In this document: piece by piece, positions 42,600 through 59,050 of the stretch
Layout of the letters: the number at the start of each line of letters is the position of its first letter
Position numbering within the stretch: the first letter of the stretch is position 1
Source: Arenicola marina
Taxonomy: Eukaryota; Annelida; Polychaeta; Arenicolidae
Direction: 5' to 3'
Assembly (NCBI GenBank): GCA_964019135.1
Contig: CAXHSH010000416.1
Span: forward strand, 620,001-684,000
Length of the DNA stretch: 64,000 nt
Notes under the pieces: generated by a model
Told to the model about the DNA's origin: nothing
Seen by the model: the letters and a program-made list of their open reading frames with translations, nothing else
Database searches by the model: none
Made by a program: the position numbers and the translations under genes

Positions 42600-45500
42600 G
42601 GAAGCACACCATATTCCAGTATTTCACTTCCCAAAACACTCCGTAAGAGCGATATACTGCTCCAAACACTCGGTACGAGCGATATACTGCTCAAAACACT
42701 CGGTAATAGCGACATACTACACAAAACACACTCGGTTTTAGCGATATATTATTCAAAACACTCGCTTTTAGGGATATACTGCACGAAACTCTCAGGTATA
42801 GCGACATACGGTACAAAAGACTCGGCTTTAGAGATATACAACACAAACAAACATGATTCGATCATTTTCTTGACCAAAGCACTCATTTCTACCGATATGC
42901 TATTCAAAACACTCGCCTTTAGGGATATACTACCCGAAGCACTGGGTTTTAGGGATATAATGTACAAAACACTCGGTAATAGCGACATATTCTACAACAC
43001 ACTCTGTTTTAATGACATACTACTCAAACCACTCGTTTTAGAGATATACTATGCAAAACACTCGGTTATAGCGACATACTGCACAAAACACACTCGGTTT
43101 TAGCGATATATTATTCAAAACACCCGCTTTTAGGGATATACTACACCAAACTCTCAGGTTTGGCGATATACGGTACAAAACACTCGGCTTTAGTGATATA
43201 CAACACAAACAAACATGATGCGATCATTTTCTTGACCACTACACTCGGTTTTATCGATTTACTGCTCAAAACACTCGGTTTCAGAGATTTACCATACAAA
43301 AAACTCGGTTATGGCGACATTCGGTACAAAACACTCGGCTTTAGCGATATACAACACAAAGAAACATGATTCGATGATTTTCTTGACCAAAACACTCGCT
43401 TCTACCGATATGCTGATCAAAACACTCGCTTTTAGGGACATACTACACGAAGCACCCGGTTATAGGGATATACCGTACAAATCACTCGGTAATAGCGACA
43501 TTCTCTACAACACACTCTGTTTTAATGATATACTACTCAAAACACTCGCTTTTACGGACATACTATGCAAAACACTCGGTTATAGCGACATACTGCACAA
43601 AACACACTCGGTTTTAGCGATATATTATTCAAAACACTCGCTTTTAGGGATATACTACACCAAACTCTCCGGTATAGCGACATACGGTACAAAACACTTT
43701 TTTTAGTGATATACAACTCAAACAAACATGATTCAATCATTTGCTTGACCAAAACACTCGGGTCTACCGATGTACTGCTCAAAACACCCGGTTTTAGGGA
43801 TTTACTATACAAAACACTCGGTTCTACCGATATGCTACTCAAAACACTCGCTTTTAGGGATATACTAGACGAAGCACTCGGTTATAGGGATATAGTGTAC
43901 AAAACACTCGGTAATAGCGACATTCTCTACAACACATCCGGTTTTGATCATATACTATTCTAAACACTCGCGTTTAGGGATATACTACACCAACCACTTA
44001 GTTATAGCGGCATACTCTACAAATCACTCGGCTTTAGCGATATACAACACAAACACACATGGTTCGATCATTTTATTAACCAAAACACTCGGTTCTAGCG
44101 ATATACTACTCCAAACACTCTGTTTTAAGGATTTACTACACATAACACTCGGTTATAGCGATATACTGTAAAAACCACTCGGTTATAGCAACATATTGTA
44201 CAAAACACTCGGTTTTAGCGACATACTAAGGAAGCACACCAGATTCCAGTATTCCACTTCCCAAAACACTCCGTAAGAGCGATATACTGCTCCAAACACT
44301 CGGTACGAGCGATATACTGCTCAAAACACTCGGTAATAGCGACATACTATACAAAACACACTCGGTTTTAGCGCTATATTATTCAAAACACTCGCTTTTA
44401 GGGATATACTGCATCAAACTCTCAGGTAGAGCGACATACCGTACAAAACACTTTTTTAGTGATATACAACACAAACAAACATGATTCAATCATTTGCTTG
44501 ACCAAAACACTCGGGTCTACCGATGTACTGCTCAAAACACTCGGTTTTAGGGATTTACTATACAAAACACTCGGTTCTACCGATATGCTACTCAAAACAC
44601 TGGCTTTTAGGGATATACTAGACGAAGCACTCGGTTATAGGGATATAGTGTACAAAACACTCGGTAATAGCGACATTCTCTACAACACACCCGGTTTTAA
44701 TCATATACTATTCAAAACACTCGCTTTTAGGGATATACTACACCAAACACTTAGTTATAGCGGCATACTCTACAAATCACTCGGCTTTAGCGATATACAA
44801 CACAAACACACATGGTTCGATCATTTTATTAACCAAAACACTCGGTTCTAACGATATACTACTCAAAACACTCTGTTTTAAGGATTTACTACACATAACA
44901 CTCGGTTATAGCGATATACTGTAAAAAACACTCGGTTATAGCGACATATTGTACAAAACACTCGGTTTTAGCGACATACTAAGGAAGCACACCATATTCC
45001 AGTATTTCACTTCCCAAAACACTCCGTAAGAGCGATATACTGCTCCAAACACTCGGTACGAGCGATATACTGCTCAAAACACTCGGTAATAGCGACATAC
45101 TACACAAAACACACTCGGTTTTAGCGATATATTATTCAAAACACTCGCTTTTAGGGATATACTGCACGAAACTCTCAGGTATAGCGACATACGGTACAAA
45201 AGACTCGGCTTTAGAGATATACAACACAAACAAACATGATTCGATCATTTTCTTGACCAAAGCACTCATTTCTACCGATATGCTATTCAAAACACTCGCC
45301 TTTAGGGATATACTACCCGAAGCACTGGGTTTTAGGGATATAATGTACAAAACACTCGGTAATAGCGACATATTCTACAACACACTCTGTTTTAATGATA
45401 TACTACTCAAACCACTCGTTTTAGAGATATACTATGCAAAACACTCGGTTATAGCGACATACTGCACAAAACACACTCGGTTTTAGCGATATATTATTCA

Positions 45501-48500
45501 AAACACTCGCTTTTATGGATATACTACACCAAACTCTCCGGTATGGCGATATACGGTACAAAACACTCGGCTTTAGTGATATACAACACAAACAAACATG
45601 ATGCGATCATTTTCTTGACCACTACACTCGGTTCTATCGATTTACTGCTCAAAACACTCGGTTTCAGAGATTTACCATACAAAAAACTCGGTTATGGCGA
45701 CATTCGGTACAAAACACTCGGCTTTAGCGATATACAACACAAAGAAACATGATTCGATGATTTTCTTGACCAAAACACTCGCTTCTACCGATATGCTGAT
45801 CAAAACACTCGCTTTTAGGGACATACTAAACGAAGCACCCGGTTATAGGGATATACCGTACAAATCACTCGGTAATAGCGACATTCTCTACAACACACTC
45901 TGTTTTAATGATATACTACTCAAAACGCTCGCTTTTACGGACATACTATGCAAAACACTCGGTTTTAGCGACATACTGCACAAAACATACTCGGTTTTAG
46001 CGATATATTATTCGAAACACTCGCTTTTAGGGATATACTACACCAAACTCTCCGGTATAGCGACATACGGTACAAAACACTTTTTTTAGTGATATACAAC
46101 TCAAACAAACATGATTCAATCATTTGCTTGACCAAAACACTCGGGTCTACCGATGTACTGCTCAAAACACTCGGTTTTAGGGATTTACTATACAAAACAC
46201 TCGGTTCTACCGATATGCTACTCAAAACACTCGCTTTTGGGGATATACTAGACGAAGCACTCGGTTATAGGGATATAGTGTACAAAACACTCGGTAATAG
46301 CGACATTCTCTACAACACATCCGGTTTTGATCATATACTATTCTAAACACTCGCGTTTAGGGATATACTACACCAAACACTTAGTTATAGCGGCATACTC
46401 TACAAATCACTCGGCTTTAGCGATATACAACACAAACACACATGGTTCGATCATTTTATTAACCAAAACATTCGGTTCTAGCGATATACTACCCCAAACA
46501 CTCTGTTTTAAGGATTTACTACACATAACACTCGGTTATAGCGATATACTGTAAAAAACACTCGGTTATAGCGACATATTGAACAAAACACTCGGTTTTA
46601 GCGACATACTAAGGAAGCACACCAGATTCCAGTATTCCACTTCCCAAAACACTCCGTAAGAGCGATATACTGCTCCAAACACTCGGTACGAGCGATATAC
46701 TGCTCAAAACACTCGGTAATAGCGACATACTATACAAAACACACTCGGTTTTAGCGCTATATTATTCAAAACACTCGCTTTTAGGGATATACTGCATCAA
46801 ACTCTCAGGTATAGCGACATACCGTACAAAACACTTTTTTTAGTGATATACAACACAAACAAACATGATTCAATCACTTGCTTGACCAAAACACTCGGGT
46901 CTACCGATGTACTGCTCAAAACACTCGGTTTTAGGGATTTACTATACAAAACACTCGGTTCTACCGATATGCTACTCAAAACACTGGCTTTTAGGGATAT
47001 ACTAGACGAAGCACTCGGTTATAGGGATATAGTGTACAAAACACTCGGTAATAGCGACATTCTCTACAACACACCCAGTTTTAATCATATACTATTCAAA
47101 ACACTCGCTTTTAGGGATATACTACACCAAACACTTAGTTATAGCGGCATACTCTACAAATCACTCGGCTTTAGCGATATACAACACAAACACACATGGT
47201 TCGATCATTTTATTAACCAAAACACTCGGTTCTAACGATATACTACTCAAAACACTCTGTTTTAAGGATTTACTACACATAACACTCGGTTATAGCGATA
47301 TACTGTAAAAAACACTCGGTTATAGCGACATTTTGTACAAAACACTCGGTTTTAGCGACATACTAAGGAAGCACACCATATTCCAGTATTTCACTTCCCA
47401 AAACACTCCGTAAGAGCGATATACTGCTCCAAACACTCGGTACGAGCGATATACTGCTCAAAACACTCGGTAATAGCGACATACTACACAAAACACACTC
47501 AGTTTTAGCGATATATTATTCAAAACACTCGCTTTTAGGGATATACTGCACGAAACTCTCAGGTATAGCGACATACGGTACAAAAGACTCGGCTTTAGAG
47601 ATATACAACACAAACAAACATGATTCGATCATTTTCTTGACCAAAGCACTCATTTCTACCGATATGCTATTCAAAACACTCGCCTTTAGGGATATACTAC
47701 CCGAAGCACTGGGTTTTAGGGATATAATGTACAAAACACTCGGTAATAGCGACATATTCTACAACACACTCTGTTTTAATGATATACTACTCAAACCACT
47801 CGTTTTAGAGACATACTATGCAAAACACTCGGTTATAGCGACATACTCCACAAATCACTCGGCTTTAGCGATATACAACACAAACACACATGGTTCGATC
47901 ATTTTATTAACCAAAACACTCGGTTCTAGCGATATACTACTCAAAAAACTCTGTTTTGAGGATTTACTAGTCGGTTATAGCGATATACTGTAAAAAACAC
48001 TCGGTTATAGCGACATATTTTACAAAGCACTCGGTTTTAGCGACATACTAAGGAAGCACACCAGATTCCAGTATTCCACTTCCCAAAATACTCCGTAAGA
48101 GCGATATACTGCTCCAAACACTCGGTACGAGCGATATACTGCTCAAAACACTCGGTAATAGCGACATACTATGCAAAACACACTCGGTTTTAGCGATATA
48201 TTATTCAAAACACTCGCTTTTAGGGATATACTGCATCAAACTCTCAGGTATAGCGACATACGGTACAAAACACTTTTTCTGGTGATATACAACACAAACA
48301 AACATGATTCAATCACTTGCTTGACCAAAACACTCGGGTCTACCGATGTACTGCTCAAAACACTCGGTTTTAGGGATTTACTATACAAAACACTCGGTTC
48401 TACCGATATGCTACTCAAAACACTCGCTTTTTGGGATATACTAGACGAAGCACTCGGTTATAGGGATATAGTGTACAAAACACTCGGTAATAGCAACATT

Positions 48501-49400
48501 CTCTACAACACACCCGGTTTTAATCATATACTATTCAAAACACTCGCTTTTAGGGATATACTACACCAAACACTTAGTTATAGCGGCATACTCTACAAAT
48601 CACTCGGCTTTAGCGATATACAACACAAACACACATGGTTCGATCATTTTATTAACCAAAACACTCGGTTCTAACGATATACTACTCAAAACACTCTGTT
48701 TTAAGGATTTACTACACATAACACTCGGTTATAGCGATATACTGTAAAAAAACACTCGGTTATAGCGACATATTGTACAAAACACTCGGTTTTAGCGACA
48801 TACTAAGAAAGCACACCAGATTCCAGTATTTCACTTCCCAAAACACTCCGTAAGAGCGATATACTGCTCTAAACACTCGGTACGAGCGATATACTGCTCA
48901 AAACACTCGGTAATAGCGACATACTACACAAAACACACTCAGTTTTAGCGATATATTATTCAAAACACTCGCTTTTAGGGATATACTGCACGAAACTCTC
49001 AGGTATAGCGACATACGGTACAAAAGACTCGGCTTTAGAGATATACAACACAAACAAACATGATTCGATCATTTTCTTGACCAAAGCACTCATTTCTACC
49101 GATATGCTATTCAAAACACTCGCCTTTAGGGATATACTACCCGAAGCACTGGGTTTTAGGGATATAATGTACAAAACACTCGGTAATAGCGACATATTCT
49201 ACAACACACTCTGTTTTAATGATATACTACTCAAACCACTCGTTTTAGAGCCATACTATGCAAAACACTCGGTTATAGCGACATACTGCACAAAACACAC
49301 TCGGTTTTAGCGATATATTATTCAAAACACTCGCTTTTAGGGATATGCTACACCAAACACTTAGTTATAGCGGCATACTCCACAAATCACTCGGCTTTAG
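42600..49400. repeat. Higher-order repeat of about 2.38 kb
   Basis: The same ordered set of unit variants recurs with starts at 42,749, 45,132 and 47,516 (spacings 2,383 and 2,384). A shortened version follows at 48,956. For example, the dyad ATGATTCGATCAT lies at 42,853, 45,236 and 47,620. Differences between periods are few, so this is a young amplification. Limits are approximate. Confidence 0.85.
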
Positions 49401-50640
49401 CGATATACAACACAAACACACATGGTTCGATCATTTTATTAACCAAAACACTCGGTTCTAGCGATATACTACTCAAAAAACTCTGTTTTGAGGATTTACT
49501 AGTCGGTTATAGCGATATACTGTAAAAAACACTCGGTTATAGCGACATATTTTACAAAGCACTCGGTTTTAGCGACATACTAAGGAAGCACACCAGATTC
49601 CAGTATTCCACTTCCCAAAATACTCCGTAAGAGCGATATACTGCTCCAAACACTCGGTACGAGCGATATACTGCTCAAAACACTCGGTAATAGCGACATA
49701 CTATGCAAAACACACTCGGTTTTAGCGATATATTATTCAAAACACTCGCTTTTAGGGATATACTGCATCAAACTCTCAGGTATAGCGACATACGGTACAA
49801 AACACTTTTTCTGGTGATATACAACACAAACAAACATGATTCAATCACTTGCTTGACCAAAACACTCGGGTCTACCGATGTACTGCTCAAAACACTCGGT
49901 TTTAGGGATTTACTATACAAAACACTCGGTTCTACCGATATGCTACTCAAAACACTCGCTTTTTGGGATATACTAGACGAAGCACTCGGTTATAGGGATA
50001 TAGTGTACAAAACACTCGGTAATAGCGACATTCTCTACAACACACCCGGTTTTAATCATATACTATTCAAAACACTCGCTTTTAGGGATATACTACACCA
50101 AACACTTAGTTATAGCGGCATACTCTACAAATCACTCGGCTTTAGCGATATACAACACAAACACACATGGTTCGATCATTTTATTAACCAAAACACTCGG
50201 TTCTAACGATATACTACTCAAAACACTCTGTTTTAAGGATTTACTACACATAACACTCGGTTATAGCGATATACTGTAAAAAACACTCGGTTATAGCGAC
50301 ATATTGTACAAAACACTCGGTTTTAGCGACATACTAAGAAAGCACACCAGATTCCAGTATTCCACTTCCCAAAACACTCCGTAAGAGCGATATACTGCTC
50401 AAAACACTCGGTACGAGCGATATACTGCTCAAAACACTCGGTAATAGCGACATACTACACAAAACACACTCGGTTTTAGCGATATATTATTCAAAACACT
50501 CGCTTTTAGGGATATACTAGACGAAGCACTTGGTTATAGGAACACAGTGTACAAAACACTCGGTAATAGCGACATTCTCTACAACACACCCGGTTTTAAT
50601 CATATACTATTCAAAACACTCGCTTTTAGGGAGTTACTAC
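48000..50640. repeat. 1,532-bp tandem duplication inside the satellite
   Basis: The segment around 48,170-48,680 reappears at 49,700-50,210 with an offset of 1,532 bp and only isolated substitutions (for example the codon-like change AATAGCAACATT at 48,490 against AATAGCGACATT). Confidence 0.8.
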
Positions 50641-52400
50641 ACCAAACACTTAGTTATAGCGGCATACTCTACAAATCACTCGGCTTTAGCGATATACAAC
50701 GCAAACACACATGGTTCGATCATTTTATTAACCAAAACACTCGGTTCTAGCGAGATACTACTCAAAACACTCTGTTTTAAGGATTTACTACACATAACAC
50801 TCGGTTATAGCGATATATTGTAAAAAACACTCGGTTATAGCGACATATTGTACAAAACACTCGGTTTTAGCGACATACTAAGGAAGCACACCAGATTCCA
50901 GTATTCCACTTCCCAAAACACTCCATAAGAGCGATATACTGCTCAAAACACTCGGTACGAGCGATATACTGCTCAAAACAATCGGTAATAGCGACATACT
51001 AGGCAAAACACACTCGGTTTTAGCGATATATTATTCAAAACACTCGCTATTAGGGATATACTGCATCAAACTCTCAGGTATAGCGACATACGGTACAAAA
51101 CACTTTTTTTTACTGATATACAACACAAACAAACATGATGCAATCATTTGCTTGACCAAAAAACTCGGGTCTACCGATGTACTGCTCAAAACACTCGGTT
51201 TTAGGGATTTACTATACAAAACACTCGGTTCTACCGATATGCTACTCAAAACACTCGCTTTTAGGGATATACTGCATCAAACTCTCGGGTATAGAGACAT
51301 ACGGTACAAAACACTTTTTTTACTGATATACAACACAAACAAACATGATTCAATCATTTGCTTGACCAAAACACTCGGGTCTACCGATGTACTGCTCAAA
51401 ACACTCGCTTTTAGGGATATACTAGACGAAGCACTTGGTTGTAGGAACACAGTGTACAAAACACTCGGTAATAGCGACATTCTCTACAACACACTCGGTT
51501 TTAATCATATACTATTCAAAACACTCGCTTTTAGGGAGTTACTACACCAAACACTTAGTTATAGCGGCATACTCTACAAATCACTCGGCTTTAGCGATAT
51601 ACAACACAAACACACATGGTTCGATCATTTTATTAACCAAAACACTCGGTTCTGGCGAGATACTACTCAAAACACTCTGTTTTAAGGATTTACTACACAT
51701 AACACTCGGTTATAGCGATATATTGTAAAAAACACTCGGTTATAGCGACATATTGTACAAAACACTCGGTTTTAGCGACATACTAAGGAAGCACACCAGA
51801 TTCCAGTATTCCACTTCCCAAAACACTCCATAAGAGCGATATACTGCTCAAAACACTCGGTACGAGCGATATACTGCTCAAAACAATCGGTAATAGCGAC
51901 ATACTAGGCAAAACACACTCGGTTTTAGCGATATATTATTCAAAACACTCGCTATTAGGGATATACTGCATCAAACTCTCAGGTATAGCGACATACGGTA
52001 CAAAACACTTTTTTTTACTGATATACAACACAAACAAACATGATGCAATCATTTGCTTGACCAAAACACTCGGGTCTACCGATGTACTGCTCAAAACACT
52101 CGGTTTTAGGGATTTACTATACAAAACACTCGGTTCTACCGATATGCTACTCAAAACACTCGCTTTTAGGGATATACTGCATCAAACTCTCGGGTATAGA
52201 GACATACGGTACAAAACACTTTTGTTACTGATATACAACACAAACAAACATGATTCAATCATTTGCTTGACCAAAACACTCGGGTCTACCGATGTACTGC
52301 TCAAAACACTCGCTTTTAGGGATATACTAGACGAAGCACTTGGTTGTAGGAACACAGTGTACAAAACACTCGGTAATAGCGACATTCTCTACAACACACC
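50480..52400. repeat. 905-bp tandem duplication inside the satellite
   Basis: Positions 50,530, 51,031 and 51,152 correspond to 51,435, 51,936 and 52,057 (constant offset 905). Shared rare variants such as GGTTGTAGGAACACAGTGTA or its GGTTATAGG form mark the copies. Confidence 0.8.
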
Positions 52401-55400
52401 CGGTTTTAATCATATAATATTCAAAACACTCGCTTTTAGGGATATACTACACCAAACACTTAGTTATAGCGGCATACTCCCCAAATCACTCGGCTTTAGC
52501 GATATACAACACAAGAAACACATGGTTCGATCATTTTATTAACCAAAACACTCGGTTCTAACGATATACTACTCAAAACACTCTGTTTTAAGGATTTACT
52601 ACACATAACACTCGGTTATAGCGACATACTGTAAAAAACACTCGGTTATAGCGACATATTGTACAAAACACTCGGTTTTAGCGACATACTAAGGAAGCAC
52701 ACCAGATTCCAGTATTCCACTTCCCAAAACACTCCGTAAGAGCGATATACTGCTCAAAACACTCGGTACGAGCGATATACTGCTCAAAACACTCGGTTTT
52801 AGGGATTTACTATACAAAACACACGGTTATAGCGACATTCGGTACAAAACAGTCGGCTTTAGCGATATGCAACACAAACAAACATGATTCGATGATTTTC
52901 TTGACCAAAACACTCGGGTCTACCGATATGCTGATCAAAACACTCGCTTTTAGGGATATACTACACGAAGCACCCGGTTATAGGGATATACCGTACAAAT
53001 CACTCGGTAATAGCGACATTCTCTACAACACACTCTGTTTTAATGATATACTACTCAAAACACTCGCTTTTACGGACATACTATGCAAAACACTCGGTTA
53101 TAGCGACATACTGCACAAAACACACTCGGTTTTAACGATATATTATTCAAAACACTCGCTTTTAGGGATATACTACAGCAAACTCTCCGGTATAGCGACA
53201 TACGGTACAAAACACTTTTTTTAGTGATATACAACTCAAACAAACATGATTCAATCATTTTCTTGAGCAAAACACTCGGGTCTACCGATGTACTGCTCAA
53301 AACACTCGGTTTTAGGGATTTACTGTACAAAGCACTCGGTTCTACCGATATGCTACTCAAAACACTCGCTTTTAGGGATATACTAGACGAAGCACTCGGT
53401 TATAGGGATATAGTGTACAAAACACTCGGTAATAGCGACATTCTCTACAACACATCCGGTTTTGATCATATACTATTCAAAACACTCGCTTTTAGGGATA
53501 TACTACACCAAACACTTAGTTATAGCGGCATACTCTACAAATCACTCGGCTTTAGCGATATACAACACAAACACACATGGTTCGATCATTTTATTAACCA
53601 AAACACTCGGTTCTAACGATATACTACTCAAAACACTCTGTTTTAAGGATTTACAACACATAACACTCGGTTATAGCGATATACTGTAAAAAACACTCGG
53701 TTATAGCGACATATTGTACAAAACACTCGGTTTTAGCGACATACTAAGGAAGCAAACCAGATTCCAGTATTCCACTTCCCAAAACACTCCGTAAGAGCGA
53801 TATACTGCTCAAAACACTCGGTACGAGCGATATACTGCTCAAAACACTCGGTAATAGCGACATACTACACAAAACACACTTGATTTCAGCGATATATTAT
53901 TCAAAACACTCGTTTTTAGGGATATACTGCATCAAACTCTCAGGTATAGCGACATACGGTACAAAAGACTCGGCTTTAGTGATATACAACACAAACAAAC
54001 ATGATTCGATCATTTTCTTGACCAAAGCACTCATTTCTACCTATATGCTACTCCAAACACTCGCCTTTAGGGATATACTACCCGAAGCACTCGGTTATAG
54101 GGACATAATGTACAAAACATTCGGTAATAGCGACATATTCTACAACACACTCTGTTTTAATGATATACTACTCAAACCACTCGCTTTTAGAGACATACTA
54201 TGCAAAACACTCGGTTATAGCGACATACTGCACAAAACACACTCGGTTTTAGCGATATATTATTCAAAACATTCGCTTTTAGGGATATACTACACCAAAC
54301 TCTCAGGTATGGCGACATACGGTACAAAACACTCGGCTTTAGTGATATACAACACAAACAAACATGATTCGATCATTTTCTTGACCAAAACACTCGGTTC
54401 TACCGATATGCTAATCAAAACACTCGCTTTCAGGGATATACTACACGAAGCACCCGGTTATAGGGATATACCGTACAAATCACTCGGTAATAGCGACATT
54501 CTCTACAACACACTCTGTTTTAATGATGTACTGCTCAAAACACTCGGTTTTAGGGATTTACTATACAAAACACTCGGTTCTACCGATATGCTACTCAAAA
54601 CACTCGCTTTTAGGGATATACTAGACGAAGCACTTGGTTATAGGAACACAGTGTACAAAACACTCGGTAATAGCGACATTCTCTACAACACACTCGGTTT
54701 TAATCATATACTATTCAAAACACTCGCTTTTAGGGATATACTACACCAAACACTTAGTTATAGCGGCATACTCTACAAATCACTCGGCTTTAGCGATATA
54801 CAACACAGACACACATGGTTCGATCATTTTTTTAACTAAAACACTCGGTTCTAACGATATACTACTCAAAACATTCTGTTTTAAGGATTTACTACACATA
54901 ACACTCGGTCATAGCGATATACTGTAAAAAAACACTCGGTTATAGCGACATATTGTACAAAACACCCGGTTTTAGCGACATACTAAGGAAGCACACCAGA
55001 TTCCAGTATTCCACTTCCCAAAACACTCCGTAAGAGCGATATACTGCTCAAAACACTCGGTACGAGCGATATATTGCTCAAACCACTCGGTTATAGCGAC
55101 ATACTGCACAAAACCCACTCGGTTTTAGCGATATATTATTCAAAACACTCGCTTTTAGGGATATACTGCATCAAACTCTCAGGTATAGCGACATACGGTA
55201 CAAAACACTTTTATTAGTGATATACAACACAAACAAACATGATTCAATCATTTGCTTGACCAAACACTCGGGTCTACCGATGTACTGCTCAAAACACTCG
55301 GTTTTAGGGATTTACTATACAAAACACTCGGTTCTACCGATATGCTATTCAAAACACTCGCTTTTAGGGATATACTAGACGAAGCACTTGGTTATAGGAA

Positions 55401-55599
55401 CACAGTGTACAAAACACTCGGTAATAGCGACATTCTCTACAACACACTCGGTTTTAGCGATACATTATTCAAAACACTCGCTTTTAGGGACATACTGCAT
55501 CAAACTCTCAGGTATAGCGACATACGGTACAAAACACTTTCTTTAGTGACATACAACACAAACAAACATGATTCGATCATTTGCTCGACCAAAACACTC

Positions 55600-58500
55600 G
55601 GTTCTACCGATATACTGCTCAAAACACTCGGTTTTAGGGATATACTACGCGAAGCACCCGGTTATAAGGATATACCGTACAAATCACTCGGTTATAGCGA
55701 CATTCTCTACAACAAACTCTGTTTTAATGATATACTACTCAAAACACTCGCTTTTACGGACATACTATGCAAAACACTCGGTTATAGCGACATACTGCAC
55801 AAAACACACTCGGTTTTAACGACATATTATTCAAAACACTCGCTTTTAGGGATATACTACAGCAAACTCTCCGGTATAGCGACATACGGTACAAAACAAT
55901 TTTTTTAGTGATATACAACTCAAACAAACATGATTCAATCATTTTCTTGACCAAAACACTCGGGTCTACCGATGTACTGCTCAAAACACTCGGTTTTAGG
56001 GATTTACTGTACAAAGCACTCGGTTCTACCGATATGCTACTCAAAACACTCGCTTTTAGGGATATACTAGACGAAGCACTCGGTTATAGGGATATAGTGT
56101 ACAAAACACCCGGTAATAGCGACATTCTCTACAACACATCCGGTTTTGATCATATACTATTCAAAACACTCGCTTTTAGGGATATACTACACCATACACT
56201 TAGTTATAGCGGCATCCTCTACAATTCACTCGGCTTTAGCGATATACAACACAAACACACATGGTTCGATCATTTTATTAACCAAAACACTCGGTTCTAG
56301 CGAGATACTACTCAAAACACTCTGTTTTAAGGATTTACTACACATAACACTCGGTTATAGCGAAATACTGTAAAAAACACTCGGTTATAGCGACATATTG
56401 TACAAAACACTCGGTTTTAGCGACATACTAAGGAAGCACACCAGATTCCAGTATTCCACTTCCCAAAACACTCCGTAAGAGCGATATACTGCTCAAAACA
56501 CTCGGTACGAGCGATATACTGCTCAAAACACTCGGTAATAGCGACATACTATGCAAAACACACTCGGTTTTAGCGATATATTATTCAAAACACTCGCTTT
56601 TAGGGATATACTGCATCAAACTCTCAGGTATAGCGACATACGGTACAACACACTTTTTTTACTGATATACAACACAAACAAACATGATTCAATCATTTAC
56701 TTGACCAAAACACTCGGGTCTACCGATGTACTGCTCAAAACACTCGGTTTTAGGGATTTACTATACAAAACACTCGGTTCTACCGATATGCTACTCAAAA
56801 CACTCGCTTTTAGGGATATACTGCATCAAACTCTCAGGTATAGAGACATACGGTACAAAACACACTTTTTACTGATATACAACACAAACAAACATCATTC
56901 AATCATTTGCTTGAGCAAAACACGCGGGTCTACCGATGTACTGCTCAAAACACTCGCTTTTAGGGATATACTACACCAAACTCTCCGGTATAGCGACATA
57001 CGGTACAAAACACTTTTTTTAGTGATATACAACAAAAACAAATATGATTCAATCATTTTCTTGACCAAAACACTCGGGTCTACCGATGTACTGCTCAAAA
57101 CACTCGGTTTTAGGGATTTACTGTACAAAGCACTCGGTTCTACCGATATGCTACTCAAAACACTCGCTTTTATGGATATACTAGACGAAGCACTTGGTTA
57201 TAGGGATATAGTGTACAAAACACTCGGTAATAGCGACATACTACACAAAACACACTCGGTTTTAGCGATATATTATTCAAAACACTCGCTTTTAGGGATA
57301 TACTGCACGAAACTCTCAGGTATAGCGACATACGGTACAAAAGACTCGGCTTTAGCGATATACAACACAAACAAACATGATTCGATCATTTTCTTGACCA
57401 AAGCACTCATTTCTATCGATATGTTACTCAAAACACTCGCCTTTAGGGATATACTACCGGAAGCACTCGGTTATAGGGATATAATGTACAAAACACTCGG
57501 TAATAGCGACATATTCTACAACACACTCTGTTTTAACGATATACTACTCAAACCACTCGCTTTTACGGACATACTATGCAAAACACTCGGTTATGGCGAC
57601 ATACTGCACAAAACACACTCGGTTTTAGCGATATATTATTCAAAACACTCGCTTTTTGGGATATACTACACCAAACTCTCCGGTATAGCGACATACGGTA
57701 CAAAACACTTTTTTTAGTGATATACAACTCAAACAAATATGATTCAATCATTTTCTTGACCAAAACACTCGGGTTTACCGATGTACTGCTCAAAACACTC
57801 GGTTTTAGGGATTTACTGTACAAAGCACTCGGTTCTACCGATATGCTACTCAAAACACTCGCTTTTAGGGATATACTAGACGAAGCACTCGGTTATAGGG
57901 ATATAGTGTACAAAACACTCGGTAATAGCGACATTCTCTACAACACATCCGGTTTTGATCATATACTATTCAAAACACTCGCTTTTAGGGATATACTACA
58001 CCATACACTTAGTTATAGCGGCATCCTCTACAATTCACTCGGCTTTAGCGATATACAACACAAACACACATGGTTCGATCATTTTATTAACCAAAACACT
58101 CGGTTCTAGCGAGATACTACTCAAAACACTCTGTTTTAAGGATTTACTACACATAACACTCGGTTATAGCGAAATACTGTAAAAAACACTCGGTTATAGC
58201 GACATATTGTACAAAACACTCGGTTTTAGCGACATACTAAGGAAGCACACCAGATTCCAGTATTCCACTTCCCAAAACACTCCGTAAGAGCGATATACTG
58301 CTCAAAACACTCGGTACGAGCGATATACTGCTCAAAACACTCGGTAATAGCGACATACTATGCAAAACACACTCGGTTTTAGCGATATATTATTCAAAAC
58401 ACTCGCTTTTAGGGATATACTGCATCAAACTCTCAGGTATAGCGACATACGGTACAACACACTTTTTTTACTGATATACAACACAAACAAACATGATTCA

Positions 58501-59050
58501 ATCATTTACTTGACCAAAACACTCGGGTCTACCGATGTACTGCTCAAAACACTCGGTTTTAGGGATTTACTATACAAAACACTCGGTTCTACCGATATGC
58601 TACTCAAAACACTCGCTTTTAGGGATATACTGCATCAAACTCTCAGGTATAGAGACATACGGTACAAAACACTCTTTTTACTGATATACAACACAAACAA
58701 ACATCATTCAATCATTTGCTTGAGCAAAACACGCGGGTCTACCGATGTACTGCTCAAAACACTCGCTTTTAGGGATATACTACACCAAACTCTCCGGTAT
58801 AGCGACATACGGTACAAAACACTTTTTTTAGTGATATACAACTCAAACAAATATGATTCAATCATTTTCTTGACCAAAACACTCGGGTCTACCGATGTAC
58901 TGCTCAAAACACTCGGTTTTAGGGATTTACTGTACAAAACACTCGGTTCTACCGATATGCTACTCAAAACACTCGCTTTTATGGATATACTAGACGAAGC
59001 ACTTGGTTATAGGGATATAGTGTACAAAACACTCGGTAATAGCGACATAC
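55600..59050. repeat. 1,809-bp tandem duplication inside the satellite
   Basis: Positions 55,754, 56,551, 56,895 and 57,170 correspond to 57,563, 58,360, 58,704 and 58,979 (offset 1,809 throughout). The long open frames at 56,551-57,717 and 58,360-59,436 are the same repeat read twice. Confidence 0.85.
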